Shown in pieces: positions 16,930 to 25,706 of a stretch of 64,000 nucleotides of DNA. The notes under the pieces are model-generated. The model saw nothing but the letters and a program-made list of their open reading frames with translations, searched no databases and had not been told where the DNA came from. The first letter of the stretch is position 1. Every line of letters begins with the position of its first letter. The translations under genes were made by a program, and so were the position numbers. Source of the stretch: Vreelandella andesensis (GTDB taxonomy: Bacteria; Pseudomonadota; Gammaproteobacteria; Pseudomonadales; Halomonadaceae); the NCBI RefSeq assembly GCF_003989795.1, contig NZ_RZHG01000007.1, forward strand, positions 186,001 through 250,000, read 5' to 3'.

Positions 16930-17414
16930 CGTTTTGCTCCGTGCAATTCTATAAAGGATGTTAACAGTTGATCTGTTAATCCCTAGGTAACGTCGTAGCG
17001 TCAAGCTGGTCGGCGTTATTCATGCTTCCTGCTGGCCAAACCCTACCCGGTAGGTTCCTTTTATCGGGTGGTGCTACTGTTCCTGTTGATGATGAGTGAA
17101 ACCTTGCACGTTGCTGTGCGTAGGCACTTATAAAGGTAGGTGCTGAGTGCTGTTTTGCAATGCCGGTGAAGAACTCTTAATTAAGATCAACTCAACTGCT
17201 CGTCAGCGTTAAACCTAGGCGTGTTAGAATTATTAACGAACGTTAAAGTAAATGTCAGTAAAACGCTCTTTCCGCGTTGGGCGTTGAGATGGCTGCGACA
17301 GGCGGTAGAGTTGGCCCACTCTGGCCCCTTGCCCATATTTGTACGTAAACTGCCCCAAGCAGGCTGCCCCCGAGCAGATAGCGCCTCGGGGTCATATAAT
17401 AAAGGAAACCCCCC
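16930..17414. other. Intergenic region, divergent, 485 bases
   Basis: No convincing gene. It holds a 13-base palindrome CCTACCCGGTAGG (17042-17054) and TTAACG-AA-CGTTAA (17233-17246), either of which could be an operator for the flanking divergent genes. A minus-strand open frame running through 17187-17726 overlaps the L,D-transpeptidase start and has no domain-like content. Confidence 0.5.
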
Positions 17415-18380
17415 ATGACGCTTACCGAGAAGTATCAAACGCTTCGACACGTTAAAAAAATGTGGGCTAGCAGCGCGGCCCTGGGTGCTTGGCTGTTTGC
17501 TTCTGGTGCCGTTGCTAGTGAAAGCGAATTGCCCAAAGGTCACTTTTTGTTTCCTGAAGAGGGAAATATAGTGGGCGAGATGTATACCGTTACGGCTACA
17601 AAAGAGGATACCTTGCTCGACATCGCCCGTGAGCATAATGTGGGTTACGAAGAGATTCGCATGGCCAATCCGGATACGAGTATCTGGATACCCGGCGAAG
17701 GTACTGAGGTGACGATTCCTGGCCAATATATTCTGCCGGACGAGCCACGTACTGGCATTGTGATTAATGTCGCTGAGCTACGCCTCTATTATTATCCAGA
17801 GGTAGAAGAGGGCAAAGCTCAACGGGTAGAGACCTACCCCATTGGAATTGGGCGCGATGCGTTTAACACGCCGCTGGGTATTACTCAGACGACTATGCGG
17901 CTTGAGAACCCTGCATGGTACCCACCTGAGTCTATTCGTCGTGAAGCTGCCGAGCGCGGAGACCCTGCGCCAGCGGTTGTTCCACCCGGTGAGGATAATC
18001 CGTTAGGGCAATACGCTATTTTGTTGGATATTCCCGGTTACCTTATTCACGGCACTAATCAGCCAGACGGTATTGGCATGCGCGCTAGCCGAGGCTGTAT
18101 TCGTATGCACCCTGAAGACATTGAGTCTGTTTTCTGGCGTGTTCCGGTAGGAACGCAGGTGAACATAATCGATACACCTGTCAAAGTGGGTTGGGGCAGC
18201 AACGGTGACGTCTATGTTCAGGCTTTTACGCCCACGGATGCGCAGAGTTTCGGTATGGAAATGCTGTTAGACGTGGTTAGCCTAATTGAGGCCCATGAAG
18301 GGGATGAGCACAGTATTGATTACGAGCAGGTGAGTCATGTGCTGGAAAAAGCCAATGGCCAGATTGTTCCGCTTAGCTAG
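17415..18380 (+). CDS. L,D-transpeptidase with LysM domain (ErfK/YbiS type)
   Basis: Periplasmic enzyme forming 3-3 peptidoglycan crosslinks or attaching lipoprotein to peptidoglycan; 321 residues. The signal peptide ends near ASGAVAS (about residue 35). A LysM-like module covers about residues 56-102. The YkuD domain (about 113-250) contains IHGTNQPDGIGMRASRGCIRM with His212 and catalytic Cys228. The insertion WYPPESIRREAAERGDPAPAVVPPGEDNPLG is typical of YbiS/YcfS/ErfK. The RBS AAAGGAAA is immediately upstream. Its last eight bases overlap the convergent response-regulator gene. Confidence 0.93.
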   Translation: MTLTEKYQTLRHVKKMWASSAALGAWLFASGAVASESELPKGHFLFPEEGNIVGEMYTVTATKEDTLLDIAREHNVGYEEIRMANPDTSIWIPGEGTEVTIPGQYILPDEPRTGIVINVAELRLYYYPEVEEGKAQRVETYPIGIGRDAFNTPLGITQTTMRLENPAWYPPESIRREAAERGDPAPAVVPPGEDNPLGQYAILLDIPGYLIHGTNQPDGIGMRASRGCIRMHPEDIESVFWRVPVGTQVNIIDTPVKVGWGSNGDVYVQAFTPTDAQSFGMEMLLDVVSLIEAHEGDEHSIDYEQVSHVLEKANGQIVPLS

Positions 18381-19041
18381 GCTGTTCGCTGTCAAAATGG
18401 GGGGTGCTAAGCGGAGACACAAGCGCTAGCGCCACCGCTTGTCGCACCAGCTCTGCCAAGTTAGCAGCGTGCATGGTCTTCATCGCTCTAAGTCGGTAAA
18501 CCTCGACGGTTTTACCGCTTACGTTCATGTGTTTGGCAATTTCCCGGCTGGTCATGCCTTCTGCAACATGAATGACAATGCGTTGCTCTTTGGGGCGAAG
18601 GGATTGGTAGCGTGCTCGCAGTAGTGCCAACTGCTGTTGGGCATGCTGCTGCTGTTGAGCGCTGCCTAACGCCTGCTGCACGCTGTCGATTAGTTGCTGG
18701 TGATTAAACGGCTTTTCAATAAAATCAAACGCGCCGTTTTTTAGCGCAGCCACCGCCATGGGGACATCACCATGGCCTGTCATCATAATGACGGGCAGGG
18801 TAGCGCCTTGATCAACCAGTTGCTGCTGCACTTGAAGACCGCTCATTCCAGGCATACGAACATCAAGCAGCAGTGCACCTAGCTCATCATGCTGGCTGGC
18901 TAAAAATTGCTCGCCGCCATGAAACGCTTGAGCGGTTAATCCGACTGATTCGAGCAGCCATATCAGCGATTCGCGCAGTGCCTGATCATCATCAACAACC
19001 GCAATGGTGGCGGTAGATTTTCGTTCAACACAGCTGGTCAT
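18373..19041 (-). CDS. FixJ/NarL-type response regulator
   Basis: 222 residues. The receiver domain (about 10-125) has the DDD triad near residues 17-19, phospho-acceptor Asp60 in LLLDVRMPGMSGL, and the MMTGHGD and EKPF motifs. A glutamine-rich linker leads to a LuxR-type helix-turn-helix, RPKEQRIVIHVAEGMTSREIAKHMNVSGKTVEVYR. An alternative ATG at 19077 overlaps the kinase stop (ATGA) but lacks a ribosome site; the ATG at 19041 has AGGAG in front and is preferred. It is the cognate output of the upstream histidine kinase; its targets are unknown. Confidence 0.9.
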   Translation of the reverse strand: MTSCVERKSTATIAVVDDDQALRESLIWLLESVGLTAQAFHGGEQFLASQHDELGALLLDVRMPGMSGLQVQQQLVDQGATLPVIMMTGHGDVPMAVAALKNGAFDFIEKPFNHQQLIDSVQQALGSAQQQQHAQQQLALLRARYQSLRPKEQRIVIHVAEGMTSREIAKHMNVSGKTVEVYRLRAMKTMHAANLAELVRQAVALALVSPLSTPHFDSEQPS

Positions 19042-19073
19042 TACAGGCTCCTGGTGATGCACTGATGGCGCGA

Positions 19074-20603
19074 TCATGCGCTTGTTTCTGTGCGAAGTGT
19101 CATATCAAAGCAAGTGCCTTTCGTGCCTGGCTGAGAGCGCAGAGTAAGTGCTCCTCCCATGCTTTCCATTAGCGAACGACTAATCGCTAGCCCCATTCCC
19201 AGCCCTTCATCGCGCGTGGTGAAAAAGGCATCAAAAATAGTGTCTTGATGGGCTGGTGCTACACCAGGGCCTTGGTCTTCAACGCTAAGGGTAAGCTGCC
19301 GATTGCCGCTTTTTTGCGCGGATACGACGACTTGGTTGGCCCCAAGAGTGTCGCGGCTGGCGGTTAGCGCATTGAGCAATAGGTTAACGATTACTTGCTC
19401 AAGGGCAATAGGGTCGGCATAAATACGTGGCAACCCGTGGGGCAACTGTTGGGTTAGGTGAACAGACGCCTGCTTATACTGCCAGTCACACAGTTCAAAG
19501 GCCGCGGCAACAACCTGTTCAAGTATCAATGGCCTGACGCAGTGGCTGCGTTTACGCACAAAGCTGCGCATATGACGGAGTCGCTGGGCAAGGCGCTGTA
19601 CTTGTTCATCGATGCGGGCCAGTGGCAACTGTAGCTCGCTGGCGGGTAAGTTTGGCGTGTGCTTTGCTTTCAAAAGAGCGCCGCTAGTGTAGTTAGCGAT
19701 AGCGCCGAGAGGCTGATTAAGTTCATGAGCAATATTAGACGCAAGCTCTCCGGCGGCGGCTAACCGGTTGGCGTGGGCAATTTGTTCCTGGTGCCTGCGC
19801 GCCTGGGCCTCGGCAGTTTTACGCACGCTAATATCGCGATTAATCAATGCAAAGTGCCCGGGTTCAGCACCTCGGCTGCGGTGGGCAAGCACAACACTAA
19901 GCACGGGAGTAGAGCCGTTCGCGCTGCGCATTTCCAGTTCGCCGCTCCAGGAGCCGTAGCGTTCAACGGCAGGGAAGACCACCTGGTCCAGCAGAGCTAG
20001 CGAGTCCGCTTGGTAAAGTGCTGATAGGGCAACTTGCATGGTATCTCGTGGGAGTGAGAAGCAGCGCCGCGCCGCTTCATTGGCGCTAAAAATCTGCTGG
20101 TTTGGCCCTAAAAAAAGTACGTAGTCGGTGGTGGATTCGACCACCTGCGCTAAGCGCTCTCTCGTCGCTTCGGCATGGACTCTGCGGCTCACATCCCGAG
20201 AGACACAAAGAATATCAATTAGCTCGCCTGTAGCCGCATCGCGGCGGGTACGGCTGGTTGTTTCAAACCATATATAGTGACCTGCTTTCGCTCGAAACCG
20301 ATACGTTTGCTGATAAAAACCGTCGTGATAGTAGACCCTGGGTGATTTGTTCAGCAGATCACTTAAATCGGCAGGATGAAACAGCTGATATGCTGATACG
20401 CCGATCAGCGCTTCTGGTTCGTACCCCAGTAAATCTCGCGCCGCCTGGGAGGCATATAAAAAAGTACCGTCGCGGGCGTGGCGAGATATCAGATCAGTGG
20501 TGCTCTCGGCCAACCACTGATAATGTCGCTTCTCTTCTGCCAGGGCCGCATTTTGTGCTTCCAGCGCGTTGATCCTGGCGATTAATTTGGCTTCGTTATC
20601 CAT
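19074..20603 (-). CDS. Soluble PAS-domain sensor histidine kinase (FixL-like)
   Basis: 509 residues with no transmembrane segment, so a cytoplasmic sensor. An N-terminal coiled coil (about 1-28) is followed by PAS domain 1 (about 29-140, with LISRHARDGTFLYASQAARDLLGY), PAS domain 2 (about 150-262), and the H-box ELASNIAHELNQPLGAI with His293. The ATPase has NLLLNAL, VEDQGPGV and GLGMGLAISRSL. A PAS-borne haem, flavin or small ligand is possible but cannot be seen from sequence. It forms an operon with the response regulator and lies six bases after a 2OG-Fe(II) oxygenase gene. Confidence 0.9.
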   Translation of the reverse strand: MDNEAKLIARINALEAQNAALAEEKRHYQWLAESTTDLISRHARDGTFLYASQAARDLLGYEPEALIGVSAYQLFHPADLSDLLNKSPRVYYHDGFYQQTYRFRAKAGHYIWFETTSRTRRDAATGELIDILCVSRDVSRRVHAEATRERLAQVVESTTDYVLFLGPNQQIFSANEAARRCFSLPRDTMQVALSALYQADSLALLDQVVFPAVERYGSWSGELEMRSANGSTPVLSVVLAHRSRGAEPGHFALINRDISVRKTAEAQARRHQEQIAHANRLAAAGELASNIAHELNQPLGAIANYTSGALLKAKHTPNLPASELQLPLARIDEQVQRLAQRLRHMRSFVRKRSHCVRPLILEQVVAAAFELCDWQYKQASVHLTQQLPHGLPRIYADPIALEQVIVNLLLNALTASRDTLGANQVVVSAQKSGNRQLTLSVEDQGPGVAPAHQDTIFDAFFTTRDEGLGMGLAISRSLMESMGGALTLRSQPGTKGTCFDMTLRTETSA

Positions 20604-20609
20604 AGCAAT

Positions 20610-21293
20610 TTAGCTCGCCGGGTCGAGCACGCCACCCATTGAGGCATTGCGCCTAAACCAGCCGGCAATACTGGCGCGTGGATACTGGGTGGGCAGCACC
20701 TCGTGGGGAATGGTTTCGGATAAAAAACAGGCAAAGGTGCCTGCTTCCGGCACTACGCGGGCGACTTCCTGAGAAGGGCTGTCGGGGTGATAAATAATCA
20801 TCTCTCCGCCGCCATCCGTGGGCCACTGAGGGTTTAAGTAACCAACGGTTGAAATAACCCGGTTGGCTCGCCCTCGAAAACTGTCCAAGTGGCGCTGATA
20901 GAAGGCGCCCGGTGGATAGTGGGCAAAGTGTGCCTCGTACTCGAACAACCCCAGGAAAAGTGACTGATTGAGGGAGTGTTGGAGTTCTGCCATGGCGTCA
21001 AGGTAGCGGCGCTGGGCTTCGCTTTCCCTATCCAACCAGTGAATGGCATCGCCACGAATGTCTTTTCGAAGGTGGTGCTCTTTGCCACGGCCAATGCCAG
21101 CCTCATCAAGTGCTTGGTGTTCAGCCATATGGTGCAGCTCACGGTGTAACGCTTGGCAAAGCGCAAGATCTATCACGTTGTTACCCACGTACCAGCCTTG
21201 CTCAACGAGCGCATCAACCAGGGCAATATGGGCGATAGGGTTAATCGCGAGCGGGCTATTTGCTGAAGAGTTAGGCGCTGCATAGGCAATCAT
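20610..21293 (-). CDS. 2-oxoglutarate/Fe(II)-dependent oxygenase (prolyl 4-hydroxylase type)
   Basis: 227 residues. The iron triad is H135-x-D137 in YQRHLDSF plus His197 in ETIPHEVLP, and Arg206 in YPRASIAGWFR is placed to bind 2-oxoglutarate. The double-stranded beta-helix core contains VGYLNPQWPTDGGGEMIIY. Family members hydroxylate protein or small-molecule substrates; the substrate is not evident. It overlaps nudL by four bases and precedes the histidine kinase by six, so all four minus-strand genes form one operon. An oxygen-dependent enzyme next to a soluble PAS kinase suggests an oxygen or redox theme (inference). Confidence 0.87.
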   Translation of the reverse strand: MIAYAAPNSSANSPLAINPIAHIALVDALVEQGWYVGNNVIDLALCQALHRELHHMAEHQALDEAGIGRGKEHHLRKDIRGDAIHWLDRESEAQRRYLDAMAELQHSLNQSLFLGLFEYEAHFAHYPPGAFYQRHLDSFRGRANRVISTVGYLNPQWPTDGGGEMIIYHPDSPSQEVARVVPEAGTFACFLSETIPHEVLPTQYPRASIAGWFRRNASMGGVLDPAS

Positions 21294-21931
21294 TTCATGG
21301 TTCTCTTGGTCGGCAAGCGGCTGTGTCGTTCAGGATAGTGACGTAACGCTCCAGGCGGGCGCTGGTGGAGATCAATAGCCATGCCAAATCCTTTAGCCAG
21401 CAGCTCCACCAACATCATGGCAGAAAGCCCCCAAATTACGTGGCCATCGACATGATAGCTGGGTACATAATGAGCGACGCCATCCACCGTTATTACATCG
21501 GTGTGGGTGCGCTTGTCGTCTAGAAAATGGCTGAGGGGTACTTCAAAAATAATGTCTAATTCGGAAGGGTCTGCTACCAATGGTAAATCTGGTGGAATAA
21601 TGCCGACCCACGGCGTTACTCGAATGCCATGCAGCGAAATAACGTCTGATAACCTCCCCAAGGGTTGTACAAAGGAGGGCGCTAGCGCAATCTCTTCTTC
21701 TGCCTCGCGAAGTGCGGTGGCATAGAGATCGGCATCACAGGGCTCGCGTTTGCCTCCGGGGAACGCCACTTGGCCACTGTGCGTTGTGAGATGGCTAGCC
21801 CGCCGTGTGAACAGTAGTGTGGGCGATGGACGCTCAACAATGGGCATTAGCACGGCAGCCTCTGGCATCACAACGTGGTCTAGTCGTTGAGGAGAGTGCT
21901 GTTGCAGCTGTTTGCGCAGTTTCTCTAACAT
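21290..21931 (-). CDS. nudL: Nudix CoA pyrophosphatase NudL-like
   Basis: 213 residues. FPGGKREPCDADLYATALREAEEEIAL is the NudL variant of the Nudix box, with GG near the start and REAEEE at the catalytic helix. Upstream LLFTRRASHLTTHSGQVAFPGG is the UPF0035/CoA-hydrolase signature. The family cleaves CoA and derivatives to 4'-phosphopantetheine and 3',5'-ADP. It is the first gene of the minus-strand operon, and the next start codon overlaps its stop (ATGA). The start faces a second, unrelated Nudix gene across 94 bases. Confidence 0.88.
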   Translation of the reverse strand: MLEKLRKQLQQHSPQRLDHVVMPEAAVLMPIVERPSPTLLFTRRASHLTTHSGQVAFPGGKREPCDADLYATALREAEEEIALAPSFVQPLGRLSDVISLHGIRVTPWVGIIPPDLPLVADPSELDIIFEVPLSHFLDDKRTHTDVITVDGVAHYVPSYHVDGHVIWGLSAMMLVELLAKGFGMAIDLHQRPPGALRHYPERHSRLPTKRTMK

Positions 21932-22025
21932 AGGGCTTCCATTTGCTTTGTTCTCTTTTACTCAGCAGCGGTTATTGGCGTCAAGTACGTCAAAGCCTTG
22001 ACCCATCAGACGTAGAGAAAACGCG

Positions 22026-22583
22026 ATGAATTTTTGTAGTCAGTGTGGTGAAAAAGTCCGTTTTGCTGTTCCTGAAGGCGATGACCGTTCGCGCTATTTA
22101 TGCGATGCATGTGGCGTTATTCATTATCAAAATCCGCGTATTGTCGCAGGTACGCTGCCGGTGGTTGGCGATAAAATATTGCTGTGCAAACGGGCGATTT
22201 CCCCCCGTAAAGGATATTGGACACTTCCTGCAGGCTATATGGAAAACGCCGAAACCACTCAGCAGGCTGCCGCGCGCGAGACCTGGGAGGAAGCCTTTGC
22301 AGAGGTCAAACTAGAGGGGTTATACACGCTCATTGATCTGCCTCATATCAATCAAGTGTATATGATTTTTCGGGCTGAGCTTCTAGGTGGTTTTAGCGCA
22401 GGTCCAGAAAGTTTAGAAGTAGCACTGTTCGAAGAGCATGAAATTCCTTGGGATGAACTTGCTTTCCTTACCATCGAACGCACCTTGCGGCACTTTTATG
22501 AAGATCGTAAAAATGCACACTACCCACTGCACATTAGCTCGATTACCCCTGAGGATAGGGAACGTTATTTTGGCAGTGCCTAG
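22026..22583 (+). CDS. Nudix hydrolase with N-terminal zinc ribbon
   Basis: 185 residues. The N-terminal zinc ribbon uses Cys4, Cys7, Cys26 and Cys29 (FCSQCG and CDACG), followed by HYQNPRIVAGTLPVV. The Nudix box is GYMENAETTQQAAARETWEEAFAEV with GX5E-X7-RE and WEE. This matches small NADH-pyrophosphatase-related ADP-sugar or NUDT-type hydrolases; the substrate remains unassigned. It is transcribed divergently from nudL. No partner gene lies downstream. Confidence 0.88.
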   Translation: MNFCSQCGEKVRFAVPEGDDRSRYLCDACGVIHYQNPRIVAGTLPVVGDKILLCKRAISPRKGYWTLPAGYMENAETTQQAAARETWEEAFAEVKLEGLYTLIDLPHINQVYMIFRAELLGGFSAGPESLEVALFEEHEIPWDELAFLTIERTLRHFYEDRKNAHYPLHISSITPEDRERYFGSA

Positions 22584-22634
22584 GTTCTAGTCATCTAGTC
22601 ATACAGCGCTCTACGAGTACCGTGCATCGCCGAC

Positions 22635-22946
22635 TTACAGATCGGCCAGTTGCCAAACATCATAGGCCACCTCTTCATAGGGGTGGGCTAGTTTTAGTGC
22701 CGCAATCGCTGCCCGTATATGCTCATCTTGACAAACGAGCTCGACTTTAACCTCTTCGACGACTTCAAGTGACCCTACGTGGCCAATATGTGGTTGCGCG
22801 CCTTCCAGCGGGCGGAACTGACCGGTGCCGTGGGTTTGAAAGCAGCAGGCCTCATAATCACCCAGTCGGCCGGCGCCTGTTTCAAATACAGCTTCTTTAA
22901 CACTCTCTGCATCTTCAACGGGCACAAAAAAAGCAAGCTTGTACAT
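22635..22946 (-). CDS. NIF3/YqfO C-terminal-like protein
   Basis: A 103-residue single-domain protein similar to the CutA/PII-like insert of YqfO-NIF3 proteins (COG3323 type). It has YKLAFFVPVEDAESVKEAVFETGAGRLGDYEACCF, HIGHVGSLEVVEEVKVELVC and a C-terminal AHPYEEVAYDVWQL. The AHPYEE motif is the most telling. Function is unknown; homologues are trimeric and may sense a ligand. Confidence 0.82.
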   Translation of the reverse strand: MYKLAFFVPVEDAESVKEAVFETGAGRLGDYEACCFQTHGTGQFRPLEGAQPHIGHVGSLEVVEEVKVELVCQDEHIRAAIAALKLAHPYEEVAYDVWQLADL

Positions 22947-23092
22947 CTCAATCTGCCTCCACGTTAGCGCGAGTAAGATAACGTTACTGTAGGAATAGTA
23001 ACTTAACCTGTGGCATTGCTCACCAGTGGAACCAACTTGTAACGTTTAAAGCGGGTAACGACTACTTAAGATGACAAAGTGGAGAGAGTGCT

Positions 23093-23938
23093 ATGGATGA
23101 CAATTTGCGTGACGTGCTGGATACGCTGGGATTGACCCCGGCTGGCAGTCTTCAGGCGCTTAGCGGCGGCGACAGCGCAGCTGTTTATGCCTTGGCTACC
23201 CACCAGGGAAAAGTGGTTATTAAGCACGATGATTCAGCGCGACTGCATGGAGAGGCAGAGGGGCTACGCACTCTTAAGGAGGCGGGTACTTCGCTGGTAA
23301 TACCTGAGGTACTAGGGGAGTCAATGGGCTGGCTGGTGATAGAGTCGCTTGATACGAAACCAGCAAATGCCCACCATTTTGCTGCCTTGGGAGAAGGGCT
23401 GCGTGAGCTGCATGGTGTGATAGGTGCTACCCATGGCTGGCATCAAGACAATGCCTGCGGGCGTACGCCCCAGCCCAATTCCCCATTGGCAGACGGACGG
23501 GTATTTCAACGTGAACGGCGTTTACTGCCTCTCAGCCAAGCTTGTTATCAGCACGGTCTGCTGGATGCTGCCTTGCGTAGGCGCATTGAGTGCCAAGCCG
23601 ATCAACTAGAAACATGGTTAAAAGACGCGCCTGCCAGCCTTATTCATGGGGATCTGTGGTCGGGAAATGTGCTGGCTACGTCAAAAGGCCCGGCGCTGAT
23701 TGATCCTGCTGTCTATCGACATTATCCCGACGTTGACTTGGCCATGCTGACCCTATTTGGGTCGCCAGGCGCGCCTTTTTTTGATGCCTACTGGGACGGT
23801 GATAAGCCAGCCGACTGGCCAAGACGTGAGGCGCTGTTTCAGCTTTACCCGTTGCTTAATCATCTGCTGCTATTTGGTTCGGGCTATCGCAGTGCCGTTG
23901 AGCGCTGTGTGGCAGCGTTAGAAGCTTATCAGGATTAA
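23093..23938 (+). CDS. Fructosamine kinase family protein
   Basis: 281 residues with an aminoglycoside-phosphotransferase-like fold. It has Lys44 in VVIKHDD, Glu54 in HGEAEGL, the catalytic loop LIHGDLWSGN with Asp187 and Asn192, and the metal ligand Asp204 in ALIDPAVY followed by DVDLAML. HGDLWSGN and DPAVY are signatures of the fructosamine-3-kinase/YniA family, which phosphorylates glycated amines for repair. A small-molecule substrate other than fructosamine is possible. It is monocistronic. Confidence 0.87.
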   Translation: MDDNLRDVLDTLGLTPAGSLQALSGGDSAAVYALATHQGKVVIKHDDSARLHGEAEGLRTLKEAGTSLVIPEVLGESMGWLVIESLDTKPANAHHFAALGEGLRELHGVIGATHGWHQDNACGRTPQPNSPLADGRVFQRERRLLPLSQACYQHGLLDAALRRRIECQADQLETWLKDAPASLIHGDLWSGNVLATSKGPALIDPAVYRHYPDVDLAMLTLFGSPGAPFFDAYWDGDKPADWPRREALFQLYPLLNHLLLFGSGYRSAVERCVAALEAYQD

Positions 23939-24057
23939 TTTTTCCGCTAAAAAACGGCATGTCCATAAGGCTTTGAACTAAGGTAAAAGAGAGTTTTGTA
24001 CAGTGCGGCTATTAATAGTTAACGCTGTTCATATATTTAAGTTAAGTTCAAGTCTAG

Positions 24058-24076
24058 CATACATACATGAATGTAA
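24058..24076 (+). promoter_or_regulatory. AcrR-type operator of the RND efflux operon
   Basis: CATACA-N4-TGAATGTAA, with a TATAAT -10 hexamer beginning two bases later (24078-24083). The same 15 fixed positions recur in the promoter of the TetR gene at 34190-34208. From memory, the E. coli acrAB operator contains CATACATTTGTGAATGTA, the same layout. Confidence 0.72.
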
Positions 24077-24142
24077 CTATAATGCCCCTCTCAGAATGGC
24101 TACCAAACTCGCGACCCTTCGTTGACACCTAGAGGCAATCCC

Positions 24143-25615
24143 ATGCGACTGGCACACTGGGCAGTCAATGCCCCTTTTCGTCCTCTGCTATTAGCAGTGC
24201 TTACATCTTCTTTCATACTGCCTGCCCACGCAGCAGATTTGATTAACATCACCCGTGACGCGCTCAGCAATAACGCTGCTTTGGCGTCGGCACGCGCTGA
24301 ATTTTCAAGTGTTGAAGCGGCAAGTGATGTGGCCAGTAGCGCCCTGTTACCCCAGGTAAATGCTTCCGGCAACATCGCGCATAACCAGCAGTATGAAAGC
24401 CAGTCCTCCTCTAGGGCGCAGGGTGCTGGAGCCGGCGGCGACATCAATGCGGCTGGTGGGGGCGACGATCGTTTCAACACGGTGTCGTTAACGCTTGAAG
24501 CGACCCAAACACTATTCAATGCCGTTACGCGTCAGGAAGTGAATCAGGCTGAACGTCAGATTGATCAACAAGTGTACCTATTGGCCGCCACCGAGCAGCA
24601 GTTGCTGATTGATGTCGCTAGCGCCTATTTTGATATTTTGCGCGCTCATGAAGTGCTCGAAGCGCGCTTAGCCCAAGAACGTGCGATTGGCCGCCAGCTT
24701 GAGCAAGCCCGGGAACAGTTTGAAGTTGGCCTTATTGCGATCACCGAGGTAGAAGAAGCGCGGGCCAGCTTTGATCAATCTCGCGCTGATCGCATCGCAG
24801 CAGAAAGTAATCTTCAGGTGGCATTCGAGGTGCTTGAACAGCTGACGGGGCAGCGTTACGCCAGTATTGATGCGTTGGGCGATAGTATGCCGATTGCTTT
24901 GCCAACGCCCACGGATCGTAACTATTGGGTAGAGCAAGCCATTGAGCGTAATCCGCAGGTATTGGCCCAGCAGGCGGGCATTGAGATTTCCCGCGTAGGT
25001 GTGGAGCTTGCGCGAGCAGGAAACATGCCAACGGTGCAGGCATTTGCTAACTACCGGTACTCGGATAGCGATAGTGATCAGGTGAGTGGCTACAACACGT
25101 CGAGTCAAGTGGGCGTCTCGGCAAACGTGCCTATTTATACCGGCGGCAGCACCAGTGCGCGTATTCGTCAGGGTACTTTTCAGCTAGAAAGCAGCCAATA
25201 CGATTTCGAGTCTCAGCGCCGTACCACCATCCAACAGGTGCGTTCTCTCTATACGCAGGTCAGCAACAACGTCGATACCGTTGAGGCTCGTCAACAAGCC
25301 ATTGTCTCTAACCGTAGCGCTTTGGAAGCCACCCGCGCGGGTTACGAAGTAGGTACGCGCAATATTGTTGATGTGTTGAACGCTGAACAAAACCTTTATA
25401 ACGCCATCGCCAACTATGCTGAAGCGCGTTATGACTACGTAGTGAATCTGCTGTCACTGCGTCAACAGGCCGGTTTGCTAGACGTTGCAGCGATTGAAGA
25501 CGTTAATGCGTGGCTAACGGGCGATGAGGTGAACTTCACGCTTCCAGAAAGCGGCGAACCTGACGCTTACCAGCGGGCGATGGAGATAGGCGCTCCCCCC
25601 TCGCCGGGTGCGTAA
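24143..25615 (+). CDS. tolC: TolC-family outer-membrane efflux channel
   Basis: 490 residues with a signal peptide ending near LPAHA. It has two outer-membrane-efflux repeats: DLINITRDALSNNAALASARAEF with Gln/Ala-rich helices in the first half, and NYWVEQAIERNPQVLAQQAGIEISRV starting the second. YRYSDSDSDQVSGYNTSSQVG is a membrane beta-strand segment. ATRAGYEVGTRNIVDVLNAEQNLYNA is the conserved TolC helix pair. The ATG at 24143 has AGAGG in front and is preferred to an upstream TTG at 24122. It is first of three genes encoding a tripartite pump, unlike E. coli where tolC is unlinked. Confidence 0.92.
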   Translation: MRLAHWAVNAPFRPLLLAVLTSSFILPAHAADLINITRDALSNNAALASARAEFSSVEAASDVASSALLPQVNASGNIAHNQQYESQSSSRAQGAGAGGDINAAGGGDDRFNTVSLTLEATQTLFNAVTRQEVNQAERQIDQQVYLLAATEQQLLIDVASAYFDILRAHEVLEARLAQERAIGRQLEQAREQFEVGLIAITEVEEARASFDQSRADRIAAESNLQVAFEVLEQLTGQRYASIDALGDSMPIALPTPTDRNYWVEQAIERNPQVLAQQAGIEISRVGVELARAGNMPTVQAFANYRYSDSDSDQVSGYNTSSQVGVSANVPIYTGGSTSARIRQGTFQLESSQYDFESQRRTTIQQVRSLYTQVSNNVDTVEARQQAIVSNRSALEATRAGYEVGTRNIVDVLNAEQNLYNAIANYAEARYDYVVNLLSLRQQAGLLDVAAIEDVNAWLTGDEVNFTLPESGEPDAYQRAMEIGAPPSPGA

Positions 25616-25706
25616 GTTAAGAGACGTTGGTTTTCTAACACGCTAAACCAATCAAGTGCTGTGCTGCTATCCGTCAATGTTGAAAAGATTAATGGGAAAC
25701 CGACGT

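Noticed and set aside
17395..17400. TATAAT just before the L,D-transpeptidase start
   Set aside because: A start from it would leave only about eight bases before the ATG and cut off the ribosome site, so it is unlikely to be the real -10.
17187..17726. 180-codon minus-strand open frame overlapping the L,D-transpeptidase start
   Set aside because: No domain, no ribosome site, and it overlaps a well-supported gene with clear motifs; it is a chance frame.
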